From: UBA4582 sp047630175
GTDB taxonomy: Bacteria > Pseudomonadota > Gammaproteobacteria > Pseudomonadales > Azotimanducaceae
DNA length: 44,456 bases
Assembly: GCA_047630175.1 (NCBI GenBank)
Contig: JBLHVI010000025.1
Location: 1-44,456, forward strand
Direction of reading: 5' to 3'
In this document: positions 35,531-44,445 of the stretch, piece after piece
Layout of the letters: each line of letters begins with the position of its first letter
Numbering within the stretch: position 1 is the first letter of the stretch
Notes under the pieces: generated by a model
The model's database searches: none
Seen by the model: the letters and a program-made list of their open reading frames with translations, nothing else
Told to the model about the DNA's origin: nothing
Translations under genes and position numbers: made by a program

Positions 35531-35576
35531 TCAGTTATAGTCATTAACGAGCTATATACATGTGGTTCGGTTTTTG

Positions 35577-35608
35577 TAAACGGGACGTTCGAGAGAGCGT
35601 CCCGTTTT
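35577..35608 (+). terminator. Rho-independent terminator after the sigma-54-controlled receptor
   Basis: AAACGGGACG, loop of 10, then CGTCCCGTTTT: a perfect 10-bp stem with a T-run. It lies about 45 bp after the receptor stop. Confidence 0.9.
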
Positions 35609-35978
35609 CATTTGTGCAGCGGTTTGCTGCGCGCGACTCAACTTCAACGCTTCTTCGAACATGTCTAGACAACGATATCAACTGCCCTGTGTTGAAGCGC
35701 GTGTACTCGCCTTCGTCTATCGCGCGTACTTAAGTCTTTATCAATTAGAGCCAGAGGTCTAAGTCGGTGTCATTCGGTTGAGTTTGTGCAGAACCTCAAA
35801 GACTGCAGGCATCAGTACACAGTAGGTCGCGGGGTCAGGCAACTCCGGTAGATCTTGGGTTTAGATCAGGCGTTTACGTCAGTGTTCTAGGCCCGCAACC
35901 AGAGTGTGCGTTTTCACCCCAGTAGCGGCTGTAGAAAATGGGTGCATTGATTGTCGTCGTTCGACTAATCTGCAGGGC
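35609..35978. other. Intergenic region downstream of the receptor terminator
   Basis: Between the receptor terminator and the 3' end of the YjiH-like gene. Apart from the putative minus-strand pseudogene I see no ORF, RNA or repeat. The block 35609-35758 has nothing I can support. Confidence 0.6.
35759..35947 (-). pseudogene. Probable decayed small gene with two in-frame stops
   Basis: Reading the minus strand from an ATG at 35947 gives 22 protein-like residues (…VKTHTLVAGLEH), TGA, five residues (RKRLI), TAA, then 33 residues (including LPELPDPATYCVLMPAVFEV and LHKLNRMTPT) to a TAG at 35759-35761. The same frame carries sensible sequence on both sides of the two stops, which suggests nonsense mutations in a former ORF of about 62 codons. 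Family not recognised. Chance cannot be excluded. Confidence 0.35.
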
Positions 35979-37370
35979 CTAGAAGATCCAATGAGCGATG
36001 ACCGCCAGTAGCGGTAACGCGATGACGGTTCGGATGCAGAAAATCGCCACGAGTTGCATAACGGACAATGGAATTTTTGAGCGTAAAATCAACAGTGCTG
36101 TCTCAGCAAAAAATATCACCTGAGTCACGGACAAACCAGCGAGGACGAATTTCGTTATCAGACTGCTGCTTTCTCCCGCCATAATTGCCGGAACAAACTG
36201 ATCGAAGATACCAATAAACAGACCTGGTGCCGCCATGCTACTTTCTGGCACCTGTAATAGGTCTAGTATTGGTATTAACGGATAGGCAAAAAATTGAAAG
36301 ATGGGCGTGTGGTTGTAGACCGCTAGCGTGATGAACTCGATCGTCATTGCCGCCGGCATCATCATAAGGAAAATGTCTGCCAAGGATTCAAAGCCTTTCT
36401 TCAACGATGTTAGTGGGTGGTGCGCACGACTAGCGACGAGTAAAGATTGATTCAAGGCCCAAGAAAATCGCGAGTGGTCAGCGTGTACATCTTCCGTAAT
36501 CTGCTTGCCAGCCAGTTCATAGTAGTCATCGCTGATCCATTTTAACGGCGGTAAGCGAGGGGTGATGATCGCGCAGATCGCACAAATAAATATCATCGCC
36601 AAGTAAAGCTGAAAAAAGTATTCTGCAAGCCCGGCCACCTGCGAAATAAGTACCACAAATGGTATGGATACCACCGAGAAGTTCGTGCAAATGGTCGCCG
36701 CCTGACGGCCAGTATAATATCCCTTTTCATATTGGTGGCTGGTCATCAATACCGCAATGCTCGATGACCCAACCCATGATGCGAGTGTGTCAATGGTTGC
36801 GCGACCAGGTAAGTTGAATAACTTTTGATAGGGCTTTTGGAGTAATGTGCCGACAAACTCGAGAAGTCCATAGTCTGATAAAAAAGGTAAAAATAAGCAG
36901 CCGAAACCGATTAACAGAAAAATAGGCCCCGCGACGTCTACAAAAGCTGTGCCCCCGGTTTTAGCACCGATGATCCATTCAGGCCCAGTTTGTAAAAATG
37001 TGCAGACGGCGAAAATCGCGCCGCTAACAGACAGCAATGTCCAGATCCAGTGGGCCGATTGAAATCGCTCGTGGAAGGGCAGGCGGACGACAAAAGCCCG
37101 TGGTGTTAAGTTGTAGAGTGCAGAAATAGTGCCGCCGAGTACGAATAGCGGGACTGTAAACCAAGACATGTGTTCGCTCAGCCATGCGACAATGAGGTTA
37201 GTAACCAGCGCCAGCATAATGGTCCAGTTGCCACCGACATTCAAAGGCAGCAAGAAAAGAGCTACGCCTAAGCCCGAGCAGCCAATCAGTTTTAGATAAG
37301 CTGCGGTTCGAGCGCTGTCATCAATTACATTGATCGGCTGGCTGGTGGTATTGATCTTGTCAGAGTTCAT
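35979..37370 (-). CDS. YjiH-family membrane protein (nucleoside-recognition Gate domain)
   Basis: Inner-membrane protein of about 463 residues with some ten hydrophobic segments. The sequence fits the YjiH family. Gate-like features include LPFLSDYGLLEFVGTLL and GRATIDTLASWVGSSS in the first half and FLMMMPAAMTIEFITLAVY in the second. Function of the family is not established; it is thought to be a transporter or gated channel. The ATG at 37370 has AAAGG about ten bases upstream; a TTG at 37397 is possible. Monocistronic on the minus strand, divergent from the thioesterase gene. Confidence 0.8.
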   Translation of the reverse strand: MNSDKINTTSQPINVIDDSARTAAYLKLIGCSGLGVALFLLPLNVGGNWTIMLALVTNLIVAWLSEHMSWFTVPLFVLGGTISALYNLTPRAFVVRLPFHERFQSAHWIWTLLSVSGAIFAVCTFLQTGPEWIIGAKTGGTAFVDVAGPIFLLIGFGCLFLPFLSDYGLLEFVGTLLQKPYQKLFNLPGRATIDTLASWVGSSSIAVLMTSHQYEKGYYTGRQAATICTNFSVVSIPFVVLISQVAGLAEYFFQLYLAMIFICAICAIITPRLPPLKWISDDYYELAGKQITEDVHADHSRFSWALNQSLLVASRAHHPLTSLKKGFESLADIFLMMMPAAMTIEFITLAVYNHTPIFQFFAYPLIPILDLLQVPESSMAAPGLFIGIFDQFVPAIMAGESSSLITKFVLAGLSVTQVIFFAETALLILRSKIPLSVMQLVAIFCIRTVIALPLLAVIAHWIF

Positions 37371-37622
37371 GGTTTTATAGCCTTTGCTTGAGTCCAATGT
37401 AGTCGTTTTTGTATCGCAAAAAAGGCTTTATCTATAGCGTTTTGGCGGTCTCTGATTGCCAGCATTAATCTAACGTTGATCGCCCAGATGGGCAAGCCAA
37501 TATGTGCCGTTGCCCGGCTGTAATTGGGCTTGGATTTGTTGGCAATATTTTAAGCTGACTTTCCTGTCGGCATAAATGCGCTTAAACTCTGGCTTTTTAC
37601 AAGTACTCAAGGAGGTCGGTCG

Positions 37623-38399
37623 ATGACGTTTGCTAGCGATACCGCAGTGGTGCCCAGTGGCGATGCTTACACAGCTGAGATTCATGATGGTTGGGATATT
37701 GGCGGCAATGCCAATGGTGGGTACTTGATGGCGCTGGGCGCCCGCGCCATGGCGACAGCCAGCCGACCTCATCCGGTGGCCGTCAATGCTCACTTTCTGT
37801 ATCCGGGTCGTCCAGGTCCCATTTCGATGGCGCCGCATGTGTTGAAGCACGGTAAGCGTTTCTCGACAGTACGGACTTCCTTGTCTACGGCGGAGCGCAA
37901 TTTGGTCGAGTTGTTAGGCAGTTTTGCAGAGCTCGCGGAAGTCGAAGGCCCCGTACGTATTGACGCTGAACCGCCTGAATTGCCAGCGCCGGAAGATTGC
38001 ATCACAATGTCTTCATCGAATGGGGCGCCGAACTTAATGGGACGCTTTGATTTGCGAGTTCACCCGGAAGATGCGGGCTTCGCTCAAGGCACGCCGTCAG
38101 GTCAGCCGCTGTTTCGTGGTTGGTTTCGACTACTTGACGAACCGATAGACGCGTTTGGATTGATACTGGCGGCTGACGCGTTCCCGCCGACAATTTTTAA
38201 CGCCAACATGACTATTGGCTGGGCGCCAACGGTAGAGATGACTGTACACGTGCGCGGCGTGCCTGTACCGGGTTGGCTGCGTTGCCGCTTCAGTTCACGA
38301 TTTATCACGGGCGGCATGCTGGAAGAAGACGGCGAAATATGGGACGAGTCAGGGCGTCTAGTGGCGCAGTCACGTCAGCTAGCGCTGGCGCCACGCTAG
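37623..38399 (+). CDS. Acyl-CoA thioesterase-like double-hotdog protein
   Basis: 258 residues with a two-hotdog arrangement like TesB-related and 'thioesterase family' proteins. HDGWDIGGNANGGYLMALGARA (spanning residues 22-43) matches the N-terminal hotdog helix pattern NGGY; the second hotdog contains TIGWAPTVEMTVHVRG and the RFSSRFITGGMLEEDGEIWD-type segment (spanning residues 222-241). It probably hydrolyses acyl-CoA esters, chain length unknown. A very strong ribosome site (AAGGAGG) precedes the ATG. Convergent with the DksA-like gene with only 20 bp between stops. Confidence 0.82.
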   Translation: MTFASDTAVVPSGDAYTAEIHDGWDIGGNANGGYLMALGARAMATASRPHPVAVNAHFLYPGRPGPISMAPHVLKHGKRFSTVRTSLSTAERNLVELLGSFAELAEVEGPVRIDAEPPELPAPEDCITMSSSNGAPNLMGRFDLRVHPEDAGFAQGTPSGQPLFRGWFRLLDEPIDAFGLILAADAFPPTIFNANMTIGWAPTVEMTVHVRGVPVPGWLRCRFSSRFITGGMLEEDGEIWDESGRLVAQSRQLALAPR

Positions 38400-38419
38400 G
38401 GCTATTGTGAATTTTGCTA

Positions 38420-38779
38420 TTATTTTTCTTCGGAAGCGGATTTGCATGGCAGGCACATGCCTGCTTCGGGGTAGGCTTTGAGACGGTTGAAAGCAACAGG
38501 TTGGTCGCACACCCCGCATAGGCCATAAACGCCCTGTTCGAGTCTCGTCAGTGCAGCGTCAATTTGAACAAGACGATTGGTGGTCAAATTTCTGTTAGCC
38601 CTTAGGATACTTTGGTTGTGCATCTCGTCCATGCGACTCAGACGACTCGAATTATCTTTGAGTTTGACGGGTCGGGCACCGGCTTCTGTGGTATCCAGCA
38701 ACTCGGTCAGGGAGTGCCGCAATGTATGCAGGTCTGCGGTCAGTTCCGCATGCTGGGTTGTTGTCAGATTCGCGTCCAT
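38420..38779 (-). CDS. DksA/TraR-family C4 zinc-finger protein
   Basis: 119 residues: an N-terminal coiled-coil (about 10-80) and a C-terminal four-cysteine zinc finger, C88-x2-C91 ... C109-x2-C112 (CGVC and CLPC). It resembles the short DksA/TraR/YbiI-type proteins that bind the RNA polymerase secondary channel; SRLSRMDEM at 45-53 is the conserved helix tip region of this subgroup. Start ATG at 38779 with GGAG nine bases upstream. Its ribosome-site region abuts a 12-bp tandem repeat. A housekeeping DksA would be longer (about 150 aa), so this is likely an accessory paralogue. Confidence 0.88.
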   Translation of the reverse strand: MDANLTTTQHAELTADLHTLRHSLTELLDTTEAGARPVKLKDNSSRLSRMDEMHNQSILRANRNLTTNRLVQIDAALTRLEQGVYGLCGVCDQPVAFNRLKAYPEAGMCLPCKSASEEK

Positions 38780-38790
38780 CCTGTTAATCT

Positions 38791-38838
38791 CCAAGAGTTA
38801 GTCCAAGAGTTAGTCCAAGAGTTAGTCTCAGAGTTAGT
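38791..38838. repeat. 12-bp tandem repeat x4 at the DksA-like gene leader
   Basis: CCAAGAGTTAGT is repeated three times exactly, then once as CTCAGAGTTAGT. On the gene's strand the first copy abuts the Shine-Dalgarno GGAG of the DksA-like gene, so copy number would alter the untranslated leader directly upstream of the ribosome site. Confidence 0.9.
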
Positions 38839-39076
38839 CCATAGCGCTGTTCTGTGCAGTTCCTGTGAAAGGCTAGCCGTTACTAGCAATGACTAGACCT
38901 TATCACACGGTTTTGTCAGTGTGCCGATACTTCGGTTAGCGCTGCCCAAAGACAGAGTTTGAGCTTTGCTTAGGCTTTGTTTTCAAAACTTTTTTCAAGG
39001 CTCTGTTTCCGAGACTCTGATTCCCAGGCATCGCGTCTCCGTGTAGTATCTTAGTTTCCTGCGGCAAGTAGATTTT

Positions 39077-40324
39077 ATGCAAGCAAAATCAATTTCTTCC
39101 TGGCTACCTAACTGGCGCGCGCTCGCTGCTCTGCTGTCCTTCATTTTTGCGATGGTGGGCTTTCAAATGGGCGTTGCGGTCACCGACAGGCCAGGGCTGC
39201 CTGAGGCAAGTCTGGTAACACATATCTACTACAGTCTTAGCCTGTTTGTGATGGGTGGTGTCGACCTTGGTATGCCCGTCGGAGGGCCTTTGTTAGGTCG
39301 TTACTTGCTTTGGCTTGCTTACTTTGCGGCGCCGGTGCTGGCGGCATCGACCGTTGTGGGGGCATTACTGCGTGGCTTGGCGCCGCAGCATTGGCAACTG
39401 CGGCGGATCAAGCGGCATGTTATTGTCGCGGGCAATGGCGATCTCGCCATGAGCTATTTGCGGGTGCTGCGCAAACACAATCCGCGAATCCCCTTGGTTG
39501 TGATTAATAAGTACTTTGAACCCAGTGTGGCTGACGAGCTCAAGCAGGCTTTTGGGGCGATTGTGCTAGTCGGTGACATTACTCACGAGTTTTTTCTTAA
39601 TCAGCTACGCCTCGAGTTCGCCTCCAAGATATTGTTGATGTGTGACGACAGCCTGCGTAGCTATGAGGCTGCCAGCACTATCAGCAGCTTGGTCCCGGAC
39701 ATTGGTCGCAAAGTTGTGATTCACTGCAGCAGTCTACGTTTTATGCGCGCAATGGCCAGCAGTTCAGTTGCCCTGCAAAGCCAGACATTCAATACTTACC
39801 ATCTTGCCGCGTCCGGTCTCGTGCAAAATCATTTGCTTAGCCATTTCCAGACAACTGCACCAAGAGATACAATCGTTCTTGCCGGTTACGGTCGATTTGG
39901 TCAAACCATTGTTGAAGCCTTGTTAGAGGAGGCCGCAGAAGAGTTGGACACGGTGGTAATTGTCGACAAAAACGCCCGGCGCCGGGTGCTGATCGCTGAC
40001 GAGCAGCGTGAGTTCACCGGGAGCTATCAGCGTGAGGTGTTCGAAGGAGATATATCTCATCCAGAGGTGTGGATGCGCATTCAGGATCAGATAGAGTTGA
40101 ATCGTGAGTCTACAGTTATTGTGCTGGGCACCGGGCTAGAAGAGGAAAATTTGCGAACGGCGTTGTGGCTGAAGAAAAAGTATCCGAGCGCCAAGGTAAT
40201 TGCGCGCAGCGCCAAAGGCTCGCACTTCGCCTCGACAGTCAGTCGTGAGCATGATGTGGTCAATATCAGCATTACCGAGTTGGTGGAGGCGGGTATTCCT
40301 GCAGACTGGGTTGAGTTTTCCTAG
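39077..40324 (+). CDS. Potassium-channel-like protein with two RCK/TrkA-N domains and atypical pore
   Basis: 415 residues. A small membrane part has two hydrophobic helices (about 14-33 and 75-98) with a re-entrant-like stretch between them (45-70, SLSLFVMGGVDLGMPVGG). Two Rossmann-type RCK domains follow: one from about 112 (VIVAGNGDLAMSYL) and one from about 262 (VLAGYGRFGQTIVEALL). The layout is that of a two-TM RCK-gated K+ channel, but the selectivity filter TVGYG is absent and GGVDLG occupies its place. It may be a divergent channel or a non-channel sensor. Its last 53 bp overlap the convergent histidine kinase gene. Confidence 0.8.
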   Translation: MQAKSISSWLPNWRALAALLSFIFAMVGFQMGVAVTDRPGLPEASLVTHIYYSLSLFVMGGVDLGMPVGGPLLGRYLLWLAYFAAPVLAASTVVGALLRGLAPQHWQLRRIKRHVIVAGNGDLAMSYLRVLRKHNPRIPLVVINKYFEPSVADELKQAFGAIVLVGDITHEFFLNQLRLEFASKILLMCDDSLRSYEAASTISSLVPDIGRKVVIHCSSLRFMRAMASSSVALQSQTFNTYHLAASGLVQNHLLSHFQTTAPRDTIVLAGYGRFGQTIVEALLEEAAEELDTVVIVDKNARRRVLIADEQREFTGSYQREVFEGDISHPEVWMRIQDQIELNRESTVIVLGTGLEEENLRTALWLKKKYPSAKVIARSAKGSHFASTVSREHDVVNISITELVEAGIPADWVEFS

Positions 40325-42611
40325 GATCTGTTGCGGCGGGCCGACGTAACAGTTGTTCTATGGCAACTTTTAGTTGTTGTTGTTTGAAAGGTTTATGGAG
40401 AAATAGCGCTTGCTCAGGGAAGCGGTGTTTGTCACCCCAGTATTCGCGGGTATGGCCCGAGATAAAAATTGTTCCTATGCCATCCTGCAGTGCCATGATT
40501 TGTTCGACGACATCAGGTCCCGTTTCTCCCTCGGCTAACAGTACGTCAGAAATCACGAGGCGAACTTTGTCTTTGTAAGCGGTTATCAATCGAATCGCTT
40601 CGTTGCCGTTGCGTGCCGCCAGTGCTTGATAGCCTAGGTTCTCAAGGGTGCCGAAGGTTAGCTCCCGAATGAGGGGGTCATCTTCGATGAGCAGCACCAA
40701 TTCACTCTGCATTGGTAGTACAGAATCGCTGCTGCTGAAAACAGTGAGCAGCGATAGCGGTTTTTCACTAACAGGAAAGTAAAGTTTGACGTTTGTGCCC
40801 TGACTCAACTCCGACTGAATACTCAGATGTCCGCCGGACTGCTTGGCAAATCCGTACACCATACTTAACCCTAGACCTGTGCCATCGATGGTTGGTTTTG
40901 TCGTGTAGAAGGGTTCGATAGCATTTAGCAGTACCGCCGGTGTCATGCCTGTACCGTTATCTGTAATGCAGATCTCCACATAGTCTCCTGCCGATAGCTC
41001 ATCCATGCGAAATGCTTGCCTGGCACTCAGCTGGATTTGACGAGTGCCGATATACAATTTACCACCGTCAGGCATTGCGTCGCGGGCATTGATAACGAGG
41101 TTCAACAAAGCATTTTCTATCTGGCTTTGATCAACTTCAGCTCGCAACTCGACTGTTTGAAGATCGTACTCAATGCGCACCGCTTCGCTCAACGTCAACG
41201 CCAGTAAAGGTGCCAATTCTTGCACGATAAGGTTCACATCGACAACTTTCGGTAACAGGGTTTGCCGGCGAGCAAAGGCTAATAATCGCTGGGTTAGTTG
41301 TGCCGATCTTTCGATAGTGCGTTCGGCACTGAAGTACCAAGTTAGTTTGTTTTTGTCATCAGGCTTTAGTTTTTCAAGATTCATCTGCAGTGCTTGCAAC
41401 ATGTTATTGAAGTCATGCGCAACGCCGCCGGTTAGTTGTCCGAGGGAATGGATTCGCCGAGACCGTCCAAGCTCTTCCTCTACTTTTCTTCGTGCGGTGA
41501 GGTCGTACAGAATGCCGAAAAAAACCGGTCTTAACTGCGTTCTAGAGTACTGCAGGCTAACCTCAGCAGGGTATTCGGTGCCGTCTTTGCGGCGCATCAA
41601 GCAATCAAAATGAACGACCGTTTCCTCGCCGCTGGCGAGTGAGTTTAAGATACTATCCATATCAAGGACGGCATTTTCTGGCATGAGAGCGGTTATTGTC
41701 ATGCCCAGTAGTTCAGGCAGTGTGTAACCCAAGTTGAGGCGGGCAGACTCATTGACCATGACGAATTTTCGGGTTTGCGCATCAAACACGAAAATTTCAT
41801 TGACTGATGCTTCGACGATTCGGCCCATTTCAGCATTCTGCGACTCGGTCTTTATGCGTTCAGTGATATCGCGAACAACACCTTCAATGCCAGTGATATT
41901 GCCCTTGTTGTCGCGCAGCAAGCGGGCATTGTTTTCCAACGCCACGCGTTGACCGTTCTCGTGTAGAACCCACGTTAGGTGCCCTTCAATTATATCGCCG
42001 TTGTCAGCTAGGGCCTGTATTAGTTTAAGGTACTCTTCCGGCTTCTCGTAAAAATCAGCAACCCGCCGACCGACCATTTCAACCGGCGAAAGTCCGACGA
42101 TATTGACGCTGGATGCCGAAATCAGTTCCACCTCGCCCGCAGCATTGGCGCGGTAGTAGGTGTCACGCATGGAGTTGAGCAGGTGTTCGTAGGCTTTAGC
42201 CATGCTGCTACGAAGCATCAACACTTTACGAAAAGGTAAAAATGCAAGCAGTGCCATAAGTCCGGCTGCAAAGCGTGCGACTTCGGCAGCGAGGTTTAGC
42301 GTTACGCCTTCAAGCAGATGTTGTTGCAAGGTCACAATAGCGCTGATGGCGAGGCCTAGATAACTGGCGGTCAGCAAGTACCAGTGACGTTTGACGTTTG
42401 ACAGTGGGCTGATATACACAGTAATAGTCGCATTGGCGACAAACAGGATGATCGACAGGCTCAGCATGGTGGGCGCCGGGTTTGCGAATATTTCAGAGAA
42501 GACTTCGAACATATAGTTATCTTTCTGCGGGGCTGTGGTGTCCAGCACTATAGCATCTGGCGTCCCGAGCCGAATTTGATTTGTGGATTGATTCGTCAGG
42601 CTAACAGTCAT
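40272..42611 (-). CDS. Hybrid histidine kinase: 3 TM - PAS - PAS - HisKA/HATPase - receiver
   Basis: Membrane sensor kinase of 779 residues. Three hydrophobic helices (about 48-128), PAS domains about 140-255 and 262-375, phosphoacceptor H399 in GGVAHDFNN, HATPase with N-box NLVINARDAM (504-513), DNGTGM (551-556) and GTGLGLS (577-583), then a receiver with acidic pocket D644/D645, phospho-site D689 and K740. The SGH motif (718-720) is as in FixL/hybrid-type receivers. No separate response regulator adjoins it, so output is unknown. Start uncertain: 42611 has no ribosome site, while an ATG at 42512 (MFEVFSEIF) has AGAAAG upstream. Overlaps the channel-like gene by 53 bp. Confidence 0.9.
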   Translation of the reverse strand: MTVSLTNQSTNQIRLGTPDAIVLDTTAPQKDNYMFEVFSEIFANPAPTMLSLSIILFVANATITVYISPLSNVKRHWYLLTASYLGLAISAIVTLQQHLLEGVTLNLAAEVARFAAGLMALLAFLPFRKVLMLRSSMAKAYEHLLNSMRDTYYRANAAGEVELISASSVNIVGLSPVEMVGRRVADFYEKPEEYLKLIQALADNGDIIEGHLTWVLHENGQRVALENNARLLRDNKGNITGIEGVVRDITERIKTESQNAEMGRIVEASVNEIFVFDAQTRKFVMVNESARLNLGYTLPELLGMTITALMPENAVLDMDSILNSLASGEETVVHFDCLMRRKDGTEYPAEVSLQYSRTQLRPVFFGILYDLTARRKVEEELGRSRRIHSLGQLTGGVAHDFNNMLQALQMNLEKLKPDDKNKLTWYFSAERTIERSAQLTQRLLAFARRQTLLPKVVDVNLIVQELAPLLALTLSEAVRIEYDLQTVELRAEVDQSQIENALLNLVINARDAMPDGGKLYIGTRQIQLSARQAFRMDELSAGDYVEICITDNGTGMTPAVLLNAIEPFYTTKPTIDGTGLGLSMVYGFAKQSGGHLSIQSELSQGTNVKLYFPVSEKPLSLLTVFSSSDSVLPMQSELVLLIEDDPLIRELTFGTLENLGYQALAARNGNEAIRLITAYKDKVRLVISDVLLAEGETGPDVVEQIMALQDGIGTIFISGHTREYWGDKHRFPEQALFLHKPFKQQQLKVAIEQLLRRPAATDPRKTQPSLQEYPPPPTR

Positions 42612-42703
42612 GCATGTTTTAGCGGCTTTGCAGCCAAAATAAGAAAAATCCTTGCCAAATTGCTATACTACGCCGCTTATTAACTTGCCACACTCGAGCT
42701 GCC

Positions 42704-43675
42704 ATGACTGCTGCATCAACTACTCCATTGCCTGACCTGTCGGGTGAGCCAAAATCTATCACCGGGCCCGAAATGGCCTTGACCATCGAGAATCTCACGA
42801 AAGTTTACAGCAATGATTTTCAGGCTCTACGCGGCATCAGTTTGCAGGTTGAGCGAGGTGATTTTTTTGCCTTGCTGGGCCCTAATGGGGCCGGCAAGTC
42901 CACAACCATTGGGATCATTTTTTCACTGATTAATAAGACCAGTGGCACGGTCAATATTTGTGGCATCGACATTGACGATGACTTCCCGTCGGCGAAAAAG
43001 CGTATTGGCATTGTGCCCCAAGAATTCAACTTTAATGTGTTCGAGAAGGTCAAGCACATTGTTGCCACTCAGGGTGGCTATTATGGTCTGCCACGGGCAT
43101 TGGCAGAAGAGCGGGCAGAGAAATATCTGAAAATTTTGGGTTTGTGGGAGAAGCGTGATGAAACCGCTCGGTCTCTGTCCGGTGGTATGAAGCGTCGTCT
43201 AATGATCGCTCGGGCCTTAGTGCACGAGCCTGAACTGTTGATCTTAGATGAACCAACAGCCGGAGTGGATATTGAGATGCGCCGCGCGATGTGGGATTTT
43301 CTGCGGGAGCTAAACGAGCAGGGCACGACGATTATTCTTACCACGCATTATTTGGAAGAAGCGGAGACCTTGTGTCGAAATATAGCCATTATTGATGAGG
43401 GCAGAATTATCCATGATGGCAGTATGCGTGAATTGCTACGCGAGCTGCATACTGAGACTTTTGTGCTCGACATTAAAAAGCCATTGCCAGCAGTAATGGA
43501 TATTCCAGACTACCCGACCGTGCGTGTAGATGATCATAGTCTTGAGGTGCTGGTTGATAAGCATCAAGGTCTTAACGCCGTGTTTGCTGAGCTGTCACGT
43601 CAGGGTATCGAGATTCTGAGCCTGCGCAATAAGACTAACCGATTAGAGGAAATGTTTGTGAGTTTGCTGAAATGA
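42704..43675 (+). CDS. ABC transporter ATP-binding protein (YadG-like)
   Basis: 323-residue ABC ATPase of the drug/polysaccharide exporter group. Walker A GPNGAGKST (59-67), signature LSGGMKRRL (158-166), Walker B LLILDEPTAGVD (about 178-189), H-loop in LTTHYLEEAE. It is longer than minimal ATPases: 23 extra N-terminal residues (ATG at 42773 is an alternative start) and a C-terminal DUF4162-like region of about 80 residues. Pairs with the next gene, which it overlaps by 4 bp (ATGA). Substrate unknown. Confidence 0.9.
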   Translation: MTAASTTPLPDLSGEPKSITGPEMALTIENLTKVYSNDFQALRGISLQVERGDFFALLGPNGAGKSTTIGIIFSLINKTSGTVNICGIDIDDDFPSAKKRIGIVPQEFNFNVFEKVKHIVATQGGYYGLPRALAEERAEKYLKILGLWEKRDETARSLSGGMKRRLMIARALVHEPELLILDEPTAGVDIEMRRAMWDFLRELNEQGTTIILTTHYLEEAETLCRNIAIIDEGRIIHDGSMRELLRELHTETFVLDIKKPLPAVMDIPDYPTVRVDDHSLEVLVDKHQGLNAVFAELSRQGIEILSLRNKTNRLEEMFVSLLK

Positions 43676-44445
43676 GTGTGTTTGAAATATGGACTGCATT
43701 TTTGACGATCGTTACCAAAGAAATCCGTCGTTACTTGCGGATCTGGCCCCAAACTCTTTTGCCGCCAGCGATTACCATGTCTTTATACTTTGTCATCTTT
43801 GGCGCGTTAATAGGCTCTCGCATCGGCGAGATGGGGGGTTTTTCGTATATGGAATTTGTTGTACCAGGGCTGATTATGATGTCGGTGGTCACCAACTCCT
43901 ATTCGAATACGGTATCGTCATTCTTTGGTACCAAGTACAACCATAGTCTAGAAGAGTTGCTGGTGTCACCTACCCCTAACTGGATCATTTTAGCTGGCTA
44001 TGTGGTTGGCAGTGTCAGTCGGGGCTTGCTGGTGGCAATTATTGTGACTTGCTTATCATTGTTCTTCTCTGACTTGCACGTCCAGCATTTAGGTATCACC
44101 GTGCTGGTCGTGTTGATGACGGCGATACTATTTTCATTGTTTGGATTCATTAATGCGGTTTACGCGAACAGTTTTGATGACATCTCTATCGTCCCAACCT
44201 TCGTGCTCACGCCTCTGATCTATCTCGGCGGTGTGTTTTATTCTTTGGATTTATTGCCAGACTTTTGGGCAGGGGTGTCAAAACTTAATCCGCTCGTGTA
44301 TGTCGTTAATGGCTTTCGTTACGGCGTACTAGGCGTATCCGATGTGAATGTAGGGGTCGCGCTGGGCATGATTTGCCTATTTACGGTTGCAACGCTGGCG
44401 TTCTGTTTGCGCTTATTGCATACCGGGTCTCGGTTGCGAGAGTAG
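43672..44445 (+). CDS. ABC-2 type transporter permease (YadH-like)
   Basis: 257-residue ABC-2 family permease with six hydrophobic segments. PPAITMSLYFVIFGALIGSR, followed by MEFVVPGLIMMSVV, and near the C-terminus PLIYLGGVFYSLDLLP and LNPLVYVVNGFRYGVLG, are characteristic of the YadH/NodJ group. Start overlaps the ATPase stop by 4 bp. Together the two genes form an exporter whose cargo cannot be read from sequence. The gene ends 11 bp before the window edge. Confidence 0.9.
   Translation: MSVFEIWTAFLTIVTKEIRRYLRIWPQTLLPPAITMSLYFVIFGALIGSRIGEMGGFSYMEFVVPGLIMMSVVTNSYSNTVSSFFGTKYNHSLEELLVSPTPNWIILAGYVVGSVSRGLLVAIIVTCLSLFFSDLHVQHLGITVLVVLMTAILFSLFGFINAVYANSFDDISIVPTFVLTPLIYLGGVFYSLDLLPDFWAGVSKLNPLVYVVNGFRYGVLGVSDVNVGVALGMICLFTVATLAFCLRLLHTGSRLRE

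Noticed and set aside
38612..38896. Plus-strand frame with repeated QELV units opposite the DksA-like gene
   Set aside because: It is the antisense reading of the DksA-like coding region and the 12-bp tandem repeat.
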